Positions 53,301 through 61,067 of a stretch of DNA of 64,000 nt are shown one piece after another; the stretch's first letter is position 1; every line of letters starts with the position of its first letter. Below the pieces are notes generated by a model. That model did not search any database. It saw only the letters and a list, made by a program, of their open reading frames with translations, and was not told the DNA's origin. This DNA is from Brevibacillus_H sp049846925. GTDB lineage: Bacteria; Bacillota; Bacilli; Brevibacillales; Brevibacillaceae. The translations under genes were made by a program, and so were the position numbers. The stretch lies in NCBI RefSeq assembly GCF_049846925.1, contig NZ_JBNCMT010000012.1, positions 80,027 through 144,026 on the forward strand, given 5' to 3'.

Positions 53301-54879
53301 GGGTCGGAACAGTAGATGACAAATGAGTCTGTTTTGTAATGAAGAGGGCATTCTGCAATCCGTGATCCTCATTGTATCCTCCTGTGAACATTGTCCACTG
53401 ATATCTTTTTAGCCCTTGCTCCTGAATGTGAAGTGAATCAGACAGAAATACAACATTGATTTGTGGCAAGTCTCTTTGCAGCTTTACCAATTGACTACCA
53501 ACGGAATTCAGATGAGATGGGCATTGATTGAAAATAAGCCCCAAGCATTTGCCTGATTTGGCAAGAAAATAGACCTCACAGCCAGCTCTTTGGTGACGTT
53601 TGGCAATGAGCTCGAATTCATGACAATCTATTCTATGTAGTTGCATGAATGCTTTGGTACCGAAACATATCTCCGAGCCACCAATTTCCCCAACGATCCC
53701 CTCATTGGATTCCGTTACCTTGAATGGAGTTCGTTTGGTTCTACCTGTTTCTTTTGCTTTGGTCATTATTTGTAAACGGAGTGGATGATTGCTCTTACTT
53801 AAGAGATTTCCGGCATAACACCAGATTTTCTCTTCTTCCTCCTGATGGGTGACACAGGATATTCCGTTCTCCTTTTTGGAAAAAACCAGAGAGGTATCTT
53901 CAATCACAAAAGTGTCAAGATCACGTAACTGATTGATCCTGCAATTCGCGGGTACGACCATGCCCCTATCCTGCATCATAGACTCCGCTTGCTTCCAATT
54001 GTATTCCTCAGCCGCCAAGCAAGGTCGTGGATTCGAGGCAAGCAACACACCCATAGACATCATAGGGTTACGTGTTACGGCATAAGTGAGACCAGTTAAA
54101 CCGAATGCCCACTTGCTTGTACGATCTGCATAGGCCTTCGTCTGTTCAGACAAGTAAAGGGATGGATCTTCGTTCTTTATTTGCTGTTTGGATCGCTGCC
54201 AGTAAAGGAACTGAATCAAACTGACACCCGCTAATGCGAGCAGATTCTCACGAACGAGTGCCAAGGCCAAAGCCGCTGTACCCAAAACCAAATCAGCTGA
54301 AAGAGCTCCTTCCTTGGACAATCGTTCAAACCCTCTCTTTAAAAAAGGGAATCCACTGACGATAGAAAGCGCTCCCGCCACATGAAAAAGAGCGGGACTT
54401 CGTGCAAGCGCCGTTTTTCCCATAAATATTTGCTTGGCCCCCAATACTCCCAATCCAACGATGGACGCTGTAACCAGTACTGGTGGAGCAGTTGTCTTTG
54501 ACTCTGTTAGTTTAGGGATGACGGATAAAGGCTCAGGTATAGGTAACGTTGCACTTTCCGCTGAAGCCGCTGCGATTTCCTGTATGTATGCTTCCTCTTT
54601 TTCATACCTGGTATCTGGGTGGAGTTGCATGTACAACTCTTGTTCTACCAGTTGAATTTGCTGATAGACTTGTTCAATCAACGCTTGTTTCTCATTGTAG
54701 ATAATCAACATCCTGCCGGTGTCTTCACATGCTCTCACTTGATGAATCCCAGTCAGATGAGAGAAGCGTGCCTCAATTTTTTTAGAGATAAGAGGGTTTC
54801 CTTTCAGACCGTAGACCTCAATTCTCAGCCTTCCAGGTAAGGACCTCACCCATCTTTCCTTTAACTCGAACGGTTCCAT
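50356..54879 (-). CDS. Giant P-type cation ATPase with degenerate first half and HMA_2-like N-terminus
   Basis: 1507 residues from ATG 54879 (GGGAGGTGA upstream). N-terminal ~1-75 is HMA_2-like, with the arginine motif RSLPGRLRI at ~12-20. A first P-type-like half (~130-600) has lost the DKTGT aspartate region (EDTSLVFSKK instead). The second half is complete: TGES (~780), PEGLP in TM4 (~895), DKTGT (~940), GDGVND (~1241). PEGLP marks the P2-type Ca2+/Mn2+ class, and the layout resembles mycobacterial CtpI. It heads an operon with two small proteins and ppk1, suggesting divalent-cation/polyphosphate storage. Confidence 0.93.
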   Translation of the reverse strand: MEPFELKERWVRSLPGRLRIEVYGLKGNPLISKKIEARFSHLTGIHQVRACEDTGRMLIIYNEKQALIEQVYQQIQLVEQELYMQLHPDTRYEKEEAYIQEIAAASAESATLPIPEPLSVIPKLTESKTTAPPVLVTASIVGLGVLGAKQIFMGKTALARSPALFHVAGALSIVSGFPFLKRGFERLSKEGALSADLVLGTAALALALVRENLLALAGVSLIQFLYWQRSKQQIKNEDPSLYLSEQTKAYADRTSKWAFGLTGLTYAVTRNPMMSMGVLLASNPRPCLAAEEYNWKQAESMMQDRGMVVPANCRINQLRDLDTFVIEDTSLVFSKKENGISCVTHQEEEEKIWCYAGNLLSKSNHPLRLQIMTKAKETGRTKRTPFKVTESNEGIVGEIGGSEICFGTKAFMQLHRIDCHEFELIAKRHQRAGCEVYFLAKSGKCLGLIFNQCPSHLNSVGSQLVKLQRDLPQINVVFLSDSLHIQEQGLKRYQWTMFTGGYNEDHGLQNALFITKQTHLSSTVPTLHVKDLQHLESSIRLAQRIEALNTKHRRINQGWNLLGTGMVMAGRLTAPFANLLSDALKLFMLSSANKLSQFEQKPALQKEAGKSMTTDWHSLTEEEIVNKLISDRQRGLQEEQVQEIRYRVGQNLIHPPTKTHWITSFLRQFKEFTTLILLGTATISILSGDWFDGIAMTTVLLANAAISVVQERKAGRVVEALNQFQPPMTKVIRDGQEKELSATELVPGDIVVLEAGDRIPADIRLITDYSLEVNEAALTGESLAIQKRTCINPIETSLAERSNMLYMGTNVTRGKGIGIVVQTGMNTELGYLTSLLKDEEQQLTPLQQKVTSISKKFVKGAVLAGSIVFLIGLLRGNTIPQMVSTSVALIASAIPEGLPVTITIALSAGIYRMAKRKAVIRKLSALETLGRVTVICSDKTGTLTKNEMTVTDIASVEHQWNVTGEGYGPTGSITLKDGQDLESKELKKIIQIGLLCNNSQLVQENDVWTIKGDPTEGALLSLGAKAELDSFQVNTWNRVHEIPFDSFHGTMSVVCHDEGKQDQCYLMSKGSIEAVLKKCEFYQQNGEVIPLTEDVRQMILRQNEQFAERALRVLGFAYAPLQPGVDVREVTPSLIYVGMVGMIDPAKKEVKQAISDAFALGVKPVMITGDHPITAIAIGRQLGMYTEGDRVITGTDLEQLTNHQLTQLVGNVSIFARVSPEHKLRIVQAYQAAGHIVAMTGDGVNDAPAIKKADVGIAMGQTGTEVTKQTADMVLKEDHFGAIVDGVKESRTITSNIRKAIGCLLTGNLAEIIVSGLAVIAGLPIPLVPVQILLMNLLTDALPATVLAVNPGNKELITERQEIVDKPLYQKVAIRGLVLGLGSLALFAGSLAMGAPLPVARTMAFGTLVAGQLMQTFSWRQENGQHFKNWIKDKFFLGALGISWGALLAVMYVPAIAAFFHTAPLQIHQLALVMTVGGSVSMLAQPMIRLLSKQRSAVPKLQPNLAA

Positions 54880-55014
54880 TACGTCACCTCCCATCAACTT
54901 TGTAGTGAGTCTATTTTGTTCAAAGGGAGCAAAAATTATGTGATTACGCTGTGTATATTTGTTAATCTGCTGGGGATGTTAAACATTACTAATTCGCTCT
55001 TAGGAGGATCCGTC

Positions 55015-55338
55015 ATGCTCAATAGATTAATACCCAAAAGCCCTTTAGGCATTGCGCTTACCGCTGCCTCCGTTCTATTTGCAGTCTCTCCGGAAGCAAG
55101 AAAATTGACCAGAAGAGCTGCTGTAAAAGGAATCGCAGGAGTGCTGTCTCTTGTCGATCAATTAAAAGAAATGACCTCCTCCACGACTGAACAAATAAAC
55201 GGATTAATTGTAGAAGCTAAAGGAATGGATCAACTTGAGCCACCGAAGACCATATCTTTTTCTTATGACACGGGAATGAAGCCCGTGGAGTTCAGAGGAG
55301 ATAATCAAACCCAAGATCACCTTCAAGATTTGCATTAA
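55015..55338 (+). CDS. Small membrane-associated protein, divergent from the ATPase
   Basis: 107 residues. ATG 55015 has TAGGAGG at seven bases; a longer frame from 54916 has no start signal and is rejected. N-terminal MLNRLIPKSPLGIALTAASVLFAVSPEARKLTRRAAVKG has one short hydrophobic stretch and a basic patch, then a helical region (VLSLVDQLKEMTSSTTEQINGLIVEAKGM). It looks related to the 50131-50343 product. Probably DUF5132-like; part of the ATPase/polyphosphate locus by position. Confidence 0.75.
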   Translation: MLNRLIPKSPLGIALTAASVLFAVSPEARKLTRRAAVKGIAGVLSLVDQLKEMTSSTTEQINGLIVEAKGMDQLEPPKTISFSYDTGMKPVEFRGDNQTQDHLQDLH

Positions 55339-55356
55339 TATTAAGCTGCAGACAAA

Positions 55357-55390
55357 AACCAACCTTGATCTGGTGTGATCAAGGTTGGTT
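55357..55390. terminator. Bidirectional terminator between two convergent genes
   Basis: 14-bp perfect arms AACCAACCTTGATC (55357-55370) and GATCAAGGTTGGTT (55377-55390), with T-rich tails on both sides. Confidence 0.88.
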
Positions 55391-55399
55391 TGGTTATTC

Positions 55400-55750
55400 C
55401 TATTCCATTATTGTGTCTTGTATGGTTTCTTGAGTTGCCTTGGCCATTCGATTCATGCTGTTTACTACGAGGCTGCCCGCTTGAGCTCCTACTCTACGCC
55501 CCAGTTGATGCCCTAATAATCCACCAGCAACAGTACCAATTACAGTTCCGACTCCTGGGAAAACCATGGAACCCAGCATTGCACCGTATTCGATCCCAGC
55601 CATGACACCCGCTGCTCCTGTCACGTTTTCGGTGGTTTGAATCGTGTAATCCTTCCCGTCCATCTCACCCTTCAGATAGGCACCTGTATCCTTTAGCTGA
55701 GTTAAGCCCCCTGTGATGACACCAGCAATCACTGTACTATTCTGAAGCAT
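55400..55750 (-). CDS. Glycine-zipper membrane protein
   Basis: 116 residues. The middle is a glycine zipper (GAAGVMAGIEYGAMLGSMVFPGVGTVIGTVAGGLLGHQLGRRVGAQAGSLV) that packs helices in membranes. The N-terminus (STVIAGVITGGLTQLKDTGAYLKGEM) and C-terminus (MNRMAKATQETIQDTIME) are polar. ATG 55750 after AGGAGATGG. Glycine-zipper proteins often coat or shape membrane compartments. Adjacent to the P-type ATPase/ppk1 locus, convergent with the gene at 55015. Confidence 0.82.
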   Translation of the reverse strand: MLQNSTVIAGVITGGLTQLKDTGAYLKGEMDGKDYTIQTTENVTGAAGVMAGIEYGAMLGSMVFPGVGTVIGTVAGGLLGHQLGRRVGAQAGSLVVNSMNRMAKATQETIQDTIME

Positions 55751-56178
55751 TTTGCACCCATCTCCTTTCTATGATTTACAAGCTTTATTCGACATGCTAT
55801 AAAAATTAGTTTCTTCATGACAGTGATAATCATACTTGTAGCAAATTGGTAGTTAGTCCCTTTTATAACTAGCTCTTTTATAGTGTCTAAAAATCCTTAT
55901 TTTTTACCTCAGACTTTAATTTCCTAAGAGTTAGTAACGGTTTAACCCCTCAATTTTCTCATAATATTGCAACTAATGTTGAAAATATAATGATAACCGA
56001 TTATGGTGTACATGTTCATGTGGAACCCAATTAATAAAGAAATAAAGGGATTAACTGATTCTGAAGCCCAAAATATCACAGCAAATGCAGTAGATATTTG
56101 ATAAAATTATGATTAGTATAATTTAATCTTTAATGTAAGCATAGAATTACACTCATTTGATATAAGGAGGCGGTAATC
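55751..56178. other. AT-rich intergenic stretch with one tiny ORF
   Basis: 428 bp with few features. A 32-codon frame starts at ATG 56003 and ends TGA 56101 (MVYMFMWNPINKEIKGLTDS...); it has no ribosome site and may be a gene remnant. The last 15 bases contain the AAGGAGG of the TetR gene that starts at 56179. No clear promoter hexamers with normal spacing were found. Confidence 0.4.
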
Positions 56179-56781
56179 ATCGCTACTACAAGAGATAGAG
56201 TAGAAGAACAAGCCCTACTCCTGTTTTCTAGACAAGGATTTCATGAAACAAGTATTTCTGAAATAGCAAGAATGGCAAAAGTTAATGAAAGCACGATTTT
56301 TCGCCTTTACAAGAATAAAAATGACTTATTTCTTGGGGTCGTGAAGAAATTTGCATCTACAGATGATATTGATTTGATGAATTTACAGGCATCCTTGAGC
56401 ATGGAAAATTTTCAAAAAGATATCAATCTGATTGTTCATGAGTATTTCAAAATCTATTTCAGCAAGGTTCATGTTTTAAGAATTTTTATTACTAACTTGG
56501 TTGTTTTTAAGGAGTTAAGGGGATTCGGCTATCTAATCATTCCTAAACTTGAAGAGCATCTTAAAGGGTATTTAGCAGAAATGGAAGCTCGAAAGATAAT
56601 TAAAGTTAAGGACCTAGATGTTGTCTCCAACTTTTTCATGTCTACCATTCTGCGAGATGTAAGCTATCTGACTACTTTTAAAAAAATTGAGCAGTATGAT
56701 CAAAACATTGCTAAACAAATCAATACCAAATGGAAAAGTAGAATTGACTTTTTCTGTGAGGAATTAGTAAAAACAGCGTAA
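56179..56781 (+). CDS. TetR-family regulator with an apparent ATC start codon
   Basis: The HTH begins before any ATG, GTG or TTG in frame. Upstream of ATG 56272 the frame is open back to a TGA at 56158 and encodes essential HTH residues (RVEEQALLLFSRQGFHETSISEIARMAKVNESTIFRLYKNK). The AAGGAGG at 56164-56170 is eight bases before ATC 56179, which aligns with the ATG of the paralogue at 63031. ~200 residues, with the usual helical C-terminal ligand domain. ATG 56272 would remove half of the HTH, so ATC is the likely initiator. A mutated start or a read error are alternatives. Confidence 0.72.
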   Translation: MATTRDRVEEQALLLFSRQGFHETSISEIARMAKVNESTIFRLYKNKNDLFLGVVKKFASTDDIDLMNLQASLSMENFQKDINLIVHEYFKIYFSKVHVLRIFITNLVVFKELRGFGYLIIPKLEEHLKGYLAEMEARKIIKVKDLDVVSNFFMSTILRDVSYLTTFKKIEQYDQNIAKQINTKWKSRIDFFCEELVKTA

Positions 56782-56812
56782 CAAGACTACCATCTTTACT
56801 TTGTTAAACAAC

Positions 56813-56848
56813 AAAAAAACCATCGTTTTACTGAACGATGGTTTTTTT
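56813..56848. terminator. Bidirectional terminator between the TetR and symporter genes
   Basis: Arms AAAAAAACCATCGTT (56813-56827) and AACGATGGTTTTTTT (56834-56848), perfect pairing with T-runs on both strands. Confidence 0.92.
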
Positions 56849-56891
56849 GTGTTCTATGTAAACGTAATATATGGAGGAAGAGAAGATTTTA

Positions 56892-58136
56892 TTAGACATT
56901 TTTGGGTGCAGCAATCGCTACATCATCAGCATCAAATATTGATCTATCAAACTCTTTTTCATTCACAGCTATAAAGAATGTTACCAGAACATCACCAACT
57001 ACATTTAAGAGTGTTCTTGCTAATCCTGCAAACCAGTCAACTCCGGCAAGAATAGCCACTCCCTCCAGTGGAAGACCTGTCATTTGAAGTGCGATTGCAA
57101 TCGCTACAAGAGCACCACCAGGGACAAGTAGATTACCTAACGTGGATAAAGTGGATACTACTACAACAACGATCTGTTCTTGTAAGGTTAGTTCGATACC
57201 AAAAAATTGTGCTATTGTAACACATGCAATTGATATACTTAGTGCTAGCCCATTACTGTTTAAGGACATGGCTAATGGATTAACCAAACGAGATACTCTC
57301 TTACTAATCCCAATTCGATTTTCACAATCTTCCATTTGAACAGGAAGTGCAATGGCGGAAGAATTGGTTGTTACCGATACGATAATCGTTCGATTTAATT
57401 TTTTTATGAAGCGGATTGGATTAATTTTTCCATAGATTGAGACGATTGTTATCAGAATGACTAAGACAACCACCGTTGCTATGAACATTGTTATCAAGAA
57501 TTTAATAAGAGGGATAATAACTTGTAAACCAATTGTTCCTGTAATTCCTGCCAATAAAGCAAAGACCCCTATAGGTGCAAACTTCATGACGATTTTTATT
57601 AACTCAATAATGACTACATTTAATTGGTGAAACATCCCATATATCTTACTTCCACTCTCGTTTTTCCCTAAGAATGAAATGGCCAGTCCCAAAAAAGCAG
57701 AAAATATAATTACTTGAATCATGTCTCCACGAGCCATTGACTCAAATATGTTTTTCGGAAAAAAATTAACGATTAGTTCATTTATTCCACCTTGAAACAA
57801 GACGCCTTTATATTCACTGACAGCTACACCTTCTACCCCTATCCCTGGCTGAATTATATTTACCGCAATAAGCCCCACAATTGCACCAAGTGTAGACGTA
57901 AATGTAAATAGAGCTATGGCTTTCCCACCAATTTTACCGAGATCTCTAGGTTCAAGTGCTCCAACAGCCTCGATTATTGCACCCATCACTAAAAAGACCA
58001 CGGACATTTGCATTAGCCTAAGGAAGATTTCCCCTAAAAATTTTATATTTTCCATAAAAGGTCCAAATACGGAACCTGCAAGTAGACCTAGGGCGGAAGC
58101 TACTATCATCTGTGTTGTAAGACTCAGTTTCCTCAT
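56892..58136 (-). CDS. Dicarboxylate/amino acid:cation symporter (DAACS) 2
   Basis: 414 residues from ATG 58136 (GGGGAGG upstream); upstream frame extension overlaps a terminator hairpin and is rejected. Glutamate-transporter fold: HP1 serine-rich motif TTNSSAIALPVQMEDCE, TM7 NxN-like LAMSLNSNGLALSISI and HP2 LGNLLVPGGALVAIAIAL. It lacks the exact NMDGT of DctP/GltP, with NSNG instead, so substrate may differ. It is a tandem paralogue of the next gene; both probably import a dicarboxylate or oxamate-like acid for the FdrA/DUF1116 pathway. Confidence 0.9.
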   Translation of the reverse strand: MRKLSLTTQMIVASALGLLAGSVFGPFMENIKFLGEIFLRLMQMSVVFLVMGAIIEAVGALEPRDLGKIGGKAIALFTFTSTLGAIVGLIAVNIIQPGIGVEGVAVSEYKGVLFQGGINELIVNFFPKNIFESMARGDMIQVIIFSAFLGLAISFLGKNESGSKIYGMFHQLNVVIIELIKIVMKFAPIGVFALLAGITGTIGLQVIIPLIKFLITMFIATVVVLVILITIVSIYGKINPIRFIKKLNRTIIVSVTTNSSAIALPVQMEDCENRIGISKRVSRLVNPLAMSLNSNGLALSISIACVTIAQFFGIELTLQEQIVVVVVSTLSTLGNLLVPGGALVAIAIALQMTGLPLEGVAILAGVDWFAGLARTLLNVVGDVLVTFFIAVNEKEFDRSIFDADDVAIAAPKNV

Positions 58137-58162
58137 CTTAAAACCTCCCCATCTCCAATCGT

Positions 58163-58191
58163 AAAAAGTGTAGCACATACTGTGCTACACT
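58163..58191 (-). terminator. 25-bp inverted repeat / terminator between the two symporter genes
   Basis: Perfect 11-bp arms (AGTGTAGCACA, 58167-58177, and its complement 58181-58191) with a three-base loop; TTTTTAC follows on the minus strand. It lies 31 bp before the next gene's start, so that gene's transcript would have to cross it. It may act as an attenuator or as an operator. Confidence 0.7.
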
Positions 58192-58216
58192 GAAATATTA
58201 CTTGGTGAAAAAGAGC

Positions 58217-58258
58217 AAAATAGCATGCTAAAGTGTCCATCCTTAACATGCTATTTTT
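58217..58258 (-). terminator. Hairpin after symporter 1
   Basis: AAAATAGCATG (58217-58227) can pair with CATGCTATTTTT (58245-58256); on the minus strand a GCTCTTTTTC tail follows. It ends the upstream symporter gene together with the 25-bp repeat. Confidence 0.6.
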
Positions 58259-58273
58259 AATCAAACTAACGGA

Positions 58274-59539
58274 TTACATTGATTCAGAAACTGACATATT
58301 TCCAGTTGTTTCATCAGCGTCAAAGATCTTTCTATCAAATTCTTTTTCACTAATAGCAACGATTAATGCAACAAGTACATCATCAACTACATTCAGGAAT
58401 GTACGTACGATACCCGCAAACCAGTCTACTCCGGCTAGGATAGCAATACCTTCTAGTGGTAGACCAGCCATAGAGAAGGCAATAGCCATCGTAACAAGTG
58501 CCCCACCAGGAACTGCCAGGTTAGCAAACGTTGCCAAAGTTGCATAGATAGCAATCATAATAAGTTGTCCCATGCTCAACTCTGTCCCAAAAAACTGTGC
58601 TACCGTTACAGAAGCAATGGCAACTGTAATTGCAAGTCCATGACTGTTTAGATTCATCCCAAGAGGATTAACAAGTCGCGATACTCTTTTGCTAATACCA
58701 ATTCTCTCCTCGGAATCTTCCATCTGTACAGGAAGAGAAACAGCTGAAGAAGTGGTTGTGATCGATACGATGATCGTTCTTTTTAGCTTTTTTATCAGTC
58801 TCAACGGATTAATTTTGCCATATGTAGAGACGATGGCAATTAATAGTGCGAAGAGTGCCAAACAACCTAATGTTAGTGTTATTAAAAACTTACCGAGTGC
58901 AACAATTACTGAAACACCTGCGGTTCCTGTAATTGAGGCAATTAGGGCAAAGATACCAATTGGAGCCACTTTCATAACTGTTGAAATGATTTGCATGATT
59001 ACTACGTTTAAGTTTTTAACGAGGTTAAAAATTGCTAAACCACTTTCATTTTTCTTCAGTAGAGAAAGCGATAGTCCGAAGAAACCTGAAAAGATAATTA
59101 CTTGTAACATATCGCCTCTTGCCATGGAATCAAAAACGTTTTTGGTAAAGAAGTTTACTATAAGATCAAGCGGTTTTCCTTCAGGTAATTTCCCTGTAAA
59201 TTCTGCTGCAGATACACCTACAACTCCAACTCCAGGTTGGATGATTACTGCTAGAATAAGACCAACAAATGAAGCAAATAGGGTAAAAATTACAAATAGC
59301 GATAATGTTTTACCACCTAATTTACCAAGATCTTTAGGATCTAATCCACCAACAGCCTCAATGATGGCTCCCATTACTAGAAATACAACTGACATTTGCA
59401 TTAATCGCAAGAAAATATCCCCAAGAAACTTAATGTTTCCCATTGTCTCACCAAAGATTAGCCCTGCCGCAATACCTGCGACAGAAGCTATAATCATTTG
59501 GTTAGAGAGACTGATTTTCATGGATTTTGAATTACCCAT
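58274..59539 (-). CDS. Dicarboxylate/amino acid:cation symporter (DAACS) 1
   Basis: 421 residues from ATG 59539 (GAGGGGTG upstream). Same architecture as its tandem paralogue: NQMIIASVAGIAAGLIFGE at the N-terminus, HP1 TTTSSAVSLPVQMEDSEE, TM7 LGMNLNSHGLAITVAI, HP2 ANLAVPGGALVTMAIAF, and the nearly shared C-terminal block LAGVDWFAGIVRTFLNVVDDVLVALIVA. Sodium- or proton-coupled import of an acidic small molecule. It lies downstream of the DUF1116 gene in the same direction, 106 bp away, with a CAAGTACT motif between. Confidence 0.9.
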   Translation of the reverse strand: MGNSKSMKISLSNQMIIASVAGIAAGLIFGETMGNIKFLGDIFLRLMQMSVVFLVMGAIIEAVGGLDPKDLGKLGGKTLSLFVIFTLFASFVGLILAVIIQPGVGVVGVSAAEFTGKLPEGKPLDLIVNFFTKNVFDSMARGDMLQVIIFSGFFGLSLSLLKKNESGLAIFNLVKNLNVVIMQIISTVMKVAPIGIFALIASITGTAGVSVIVALGKFLITLTLGCLALFALLIAIVSTYGKINPLRLIKKLKRTIIVSITTTSSAVSLPVQMEDSEERIGISKRVSRLVNPLGMNLNSHGLAITVAIASVTVAQFFGTELSMGQLIMIAIYATLATFANLAVPGGALVTMAIAFSMAGLPLEGIAILAGVDWFAGIVRTFLNVVDDVLVALIVAISEKEFDRKIFDADETTGNMSVSESM

Positions 59540-59570
59540 AATAACACCCCTCATTGCTATTTTTTATACT

Positions 59571-59578
59571 CAAGTACT
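59571..59578. promoter_or_regulatory. CAAGTACT motif upstream of symporter 1
   Basis: This 8-mer matches the core of the AGCAAGTACTTGCT palindrome at 63832-63845 and lies 32 bp before the symporter start. It is short enough to be chance. Confidence 0.3.
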
Positions 59579-59645
59579 CAACTTGTTTATAAATATTAAG
59601 GTGCTTCATGAAATCAATGAATACTGCCCGTTTTCACTGATTAGC

Positions 59646-61067
59646 CTATATTTCATATTTTTCACTGAAAGCAAGTAAAGCTTTTTCGAAGCACTCCATA
59701 GGAGGCGTCGTGATACCTGCACCAATTTGTCCACGACCACGTTCTTTATGTGCAATACCCGTGGTAATCATCGGCAAGATTCCTGTTTCAATTACTTTTC
59801 TTATATCTACTCCAGCTGGAGTACCTCGGAAGTTCAAGAAAGGAATCGTGTAGTTTTTATTTTCTGTCCAGGTGATTTCATACATTTTCTTCACATAAGA
59901 GAGAGCATCCTCAACTGTTCCACCGACAAACTGAACAATAGCAGGAGCATTTCCTAATGAAAAACCACCTAGTCCCGCGGTTTCGGAGATTGCGCTGTCA
60001 CCCATATCCGGGTTTGCATCGGCTTCTGAGAATCCTGGGAAGAATAAACCTTCAATCATTTGTGCCGGACCTGTAAACCACGTATTTCCTGGGAATCCAC
60101 TTACTCGGATACCAAAGTCGGCTCCATTACGGCTTAAAGCTGTAACGATCGTACAGTTTTCAATTCCGTGTGCTGCATCCAAAGATGCTTTACTAGCAGC
60201 CATCGTTAAGCTTAGATGGTAGTGCTCATTACTATTAATAAATTCGCTCACTCGTAAGATAACGTCCTTATCCAAATCTGTTTGTAGAAGATAAGGAACA
60301 ATCATTTTATAAAAGAGCGCTGTACTTGCTTTATTGCGATTATGACATTCATCTGACATATGAAGTGCTTGGGCAATAGACGAGCGAATATCGATTCCAC
60401 CTGACAACTTTAATGCAGCTTGCATCGCAGGACGATATTCCTCATCTAGCCATTTCAAACGTTTCAATACGCCTTCATCATATGAGCCATATCTTTGTAC
60501 AGTGTATCCAGATCCCTCATGTATTGGGCAATATGACATGTTTCCATGCGTTGCATTTTTAATCACATGCACAGTCATATTCGCTGAAAAAACGCCCGTC
60601 ATTGCACCAACAGCACTGTAATTATGGCAAGGTGCAAAATTGATTTTCCCAGATGTCGCGACTTCTACCGCCTTTTCAGGAGTACTTGCCATTCCCTCAT
60701 ACATAAGAGCACCGATTACTGCTCCTTTCATCGGTCCAGGCATCCGATCAAAGCCAATAGGTGGTCCCGCATGTAAAATTGTGGTAGGAGTCATGCCAGG
60801 AATGACATCTATCGCTCTATCAACACTTACTAGCATTGGTTGTGCACTCATAATAATTTCTAGAGCTTTATTATTTGCTTCTTCAATTTTTTCTGAATCA
60901 ATAACCTTATCCAGTGCTGCTGCAAGAGCGACATTTCCACCTGCTGGGGGTTTCCAGGCAACATGAACCACTTCAACATCTTGCATTTTCAAATCTTCCT
61001 TAAAAGTTTCGGCACCAATATTAACTGCTGCTATATTTTGTTTAAACAGTTGATTGATTCGGCTCAT
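59646..61067 (-). CDS. allG: DUF1116 protein, AllG/YlbE-like oxamate carbamoyltransferase subunit
   Basis: 473 residues. ATG 61067 overlaps the FdrA stop as ATGA and has GGGGGAG upstream; a longer frame inside fdrA is rejected. DUF1116 signatures: VDVIPG-type DRAIDVIPGMTPTTILHAGPPI, PGPMKGAVIGALMYEGMA, NFAPCHNYSAVGAMTGVFSANM and FFPGFSEADANPDMGDSAISET. In E. coli FdrA-YlbE-YlbF (AllFGH) are reported to form oxamate carbamoyltransferase, splitting oxalurate to oxamate and carbamoyl phosphate. The third subunit (DUF2877) and carbamate kinase are not in this window. The symbol is by homology and the exact reaction is not shown. Confidence 0.85.
   Translation of the reverse strand: MSRINQLFKQNIAAVNIGAETFKEDLKMQDVEVVHVAWKPPAGGNVALAAALDKVIDSEKIEEANNKALEIIMSAQPMLVSVDRAIDVIPGMTPTTILHAGPPIGFDRMPGPMKGAVIGALMYEGMASTPEKAVEVATSGKINFAPCHNYSAVGAMTGVFSANMTVHVIKNATHGNMSYCPIHEGSGYTVQRYGSYDEGVLKRLKWLDEEYRPAMQAALKLSGGIDIRSSIAQALHMSDECHNRNKASTALFYKMIVPYLLQTDLDKDVILRVSEFINSNEHYHLSLTMAASKASLDAAHGIENCTIVTALSRNGADFGIRVSGFPGNTWFTGPAQMIEGLFFPGFSEADANPDMGDSAISETAGLGGFSLGNAPAIVQFVGGTVEDALSYVKKMYEITWTENKNYTIPFLNFRGTPAGVDIRKVIETGILPMITTGIAHKERGRGQIGAGITTPPMECFEKALLAFSEKYEI

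Noticed and set aside
54916..55014. Upstream extension of the small membrane protein at 55015
   Set aside because: No start signal; ATG 55015 has TAGGAGG at ideal distance.
58689..59678. 329-codon open frame on the plus strand opposite the DAACS symporter
   Set aside because: Rich in Ile, Pro, Ser and Thr with no motif or ribosome site; it is the antisense shadow of a conserved membrane protein gene.
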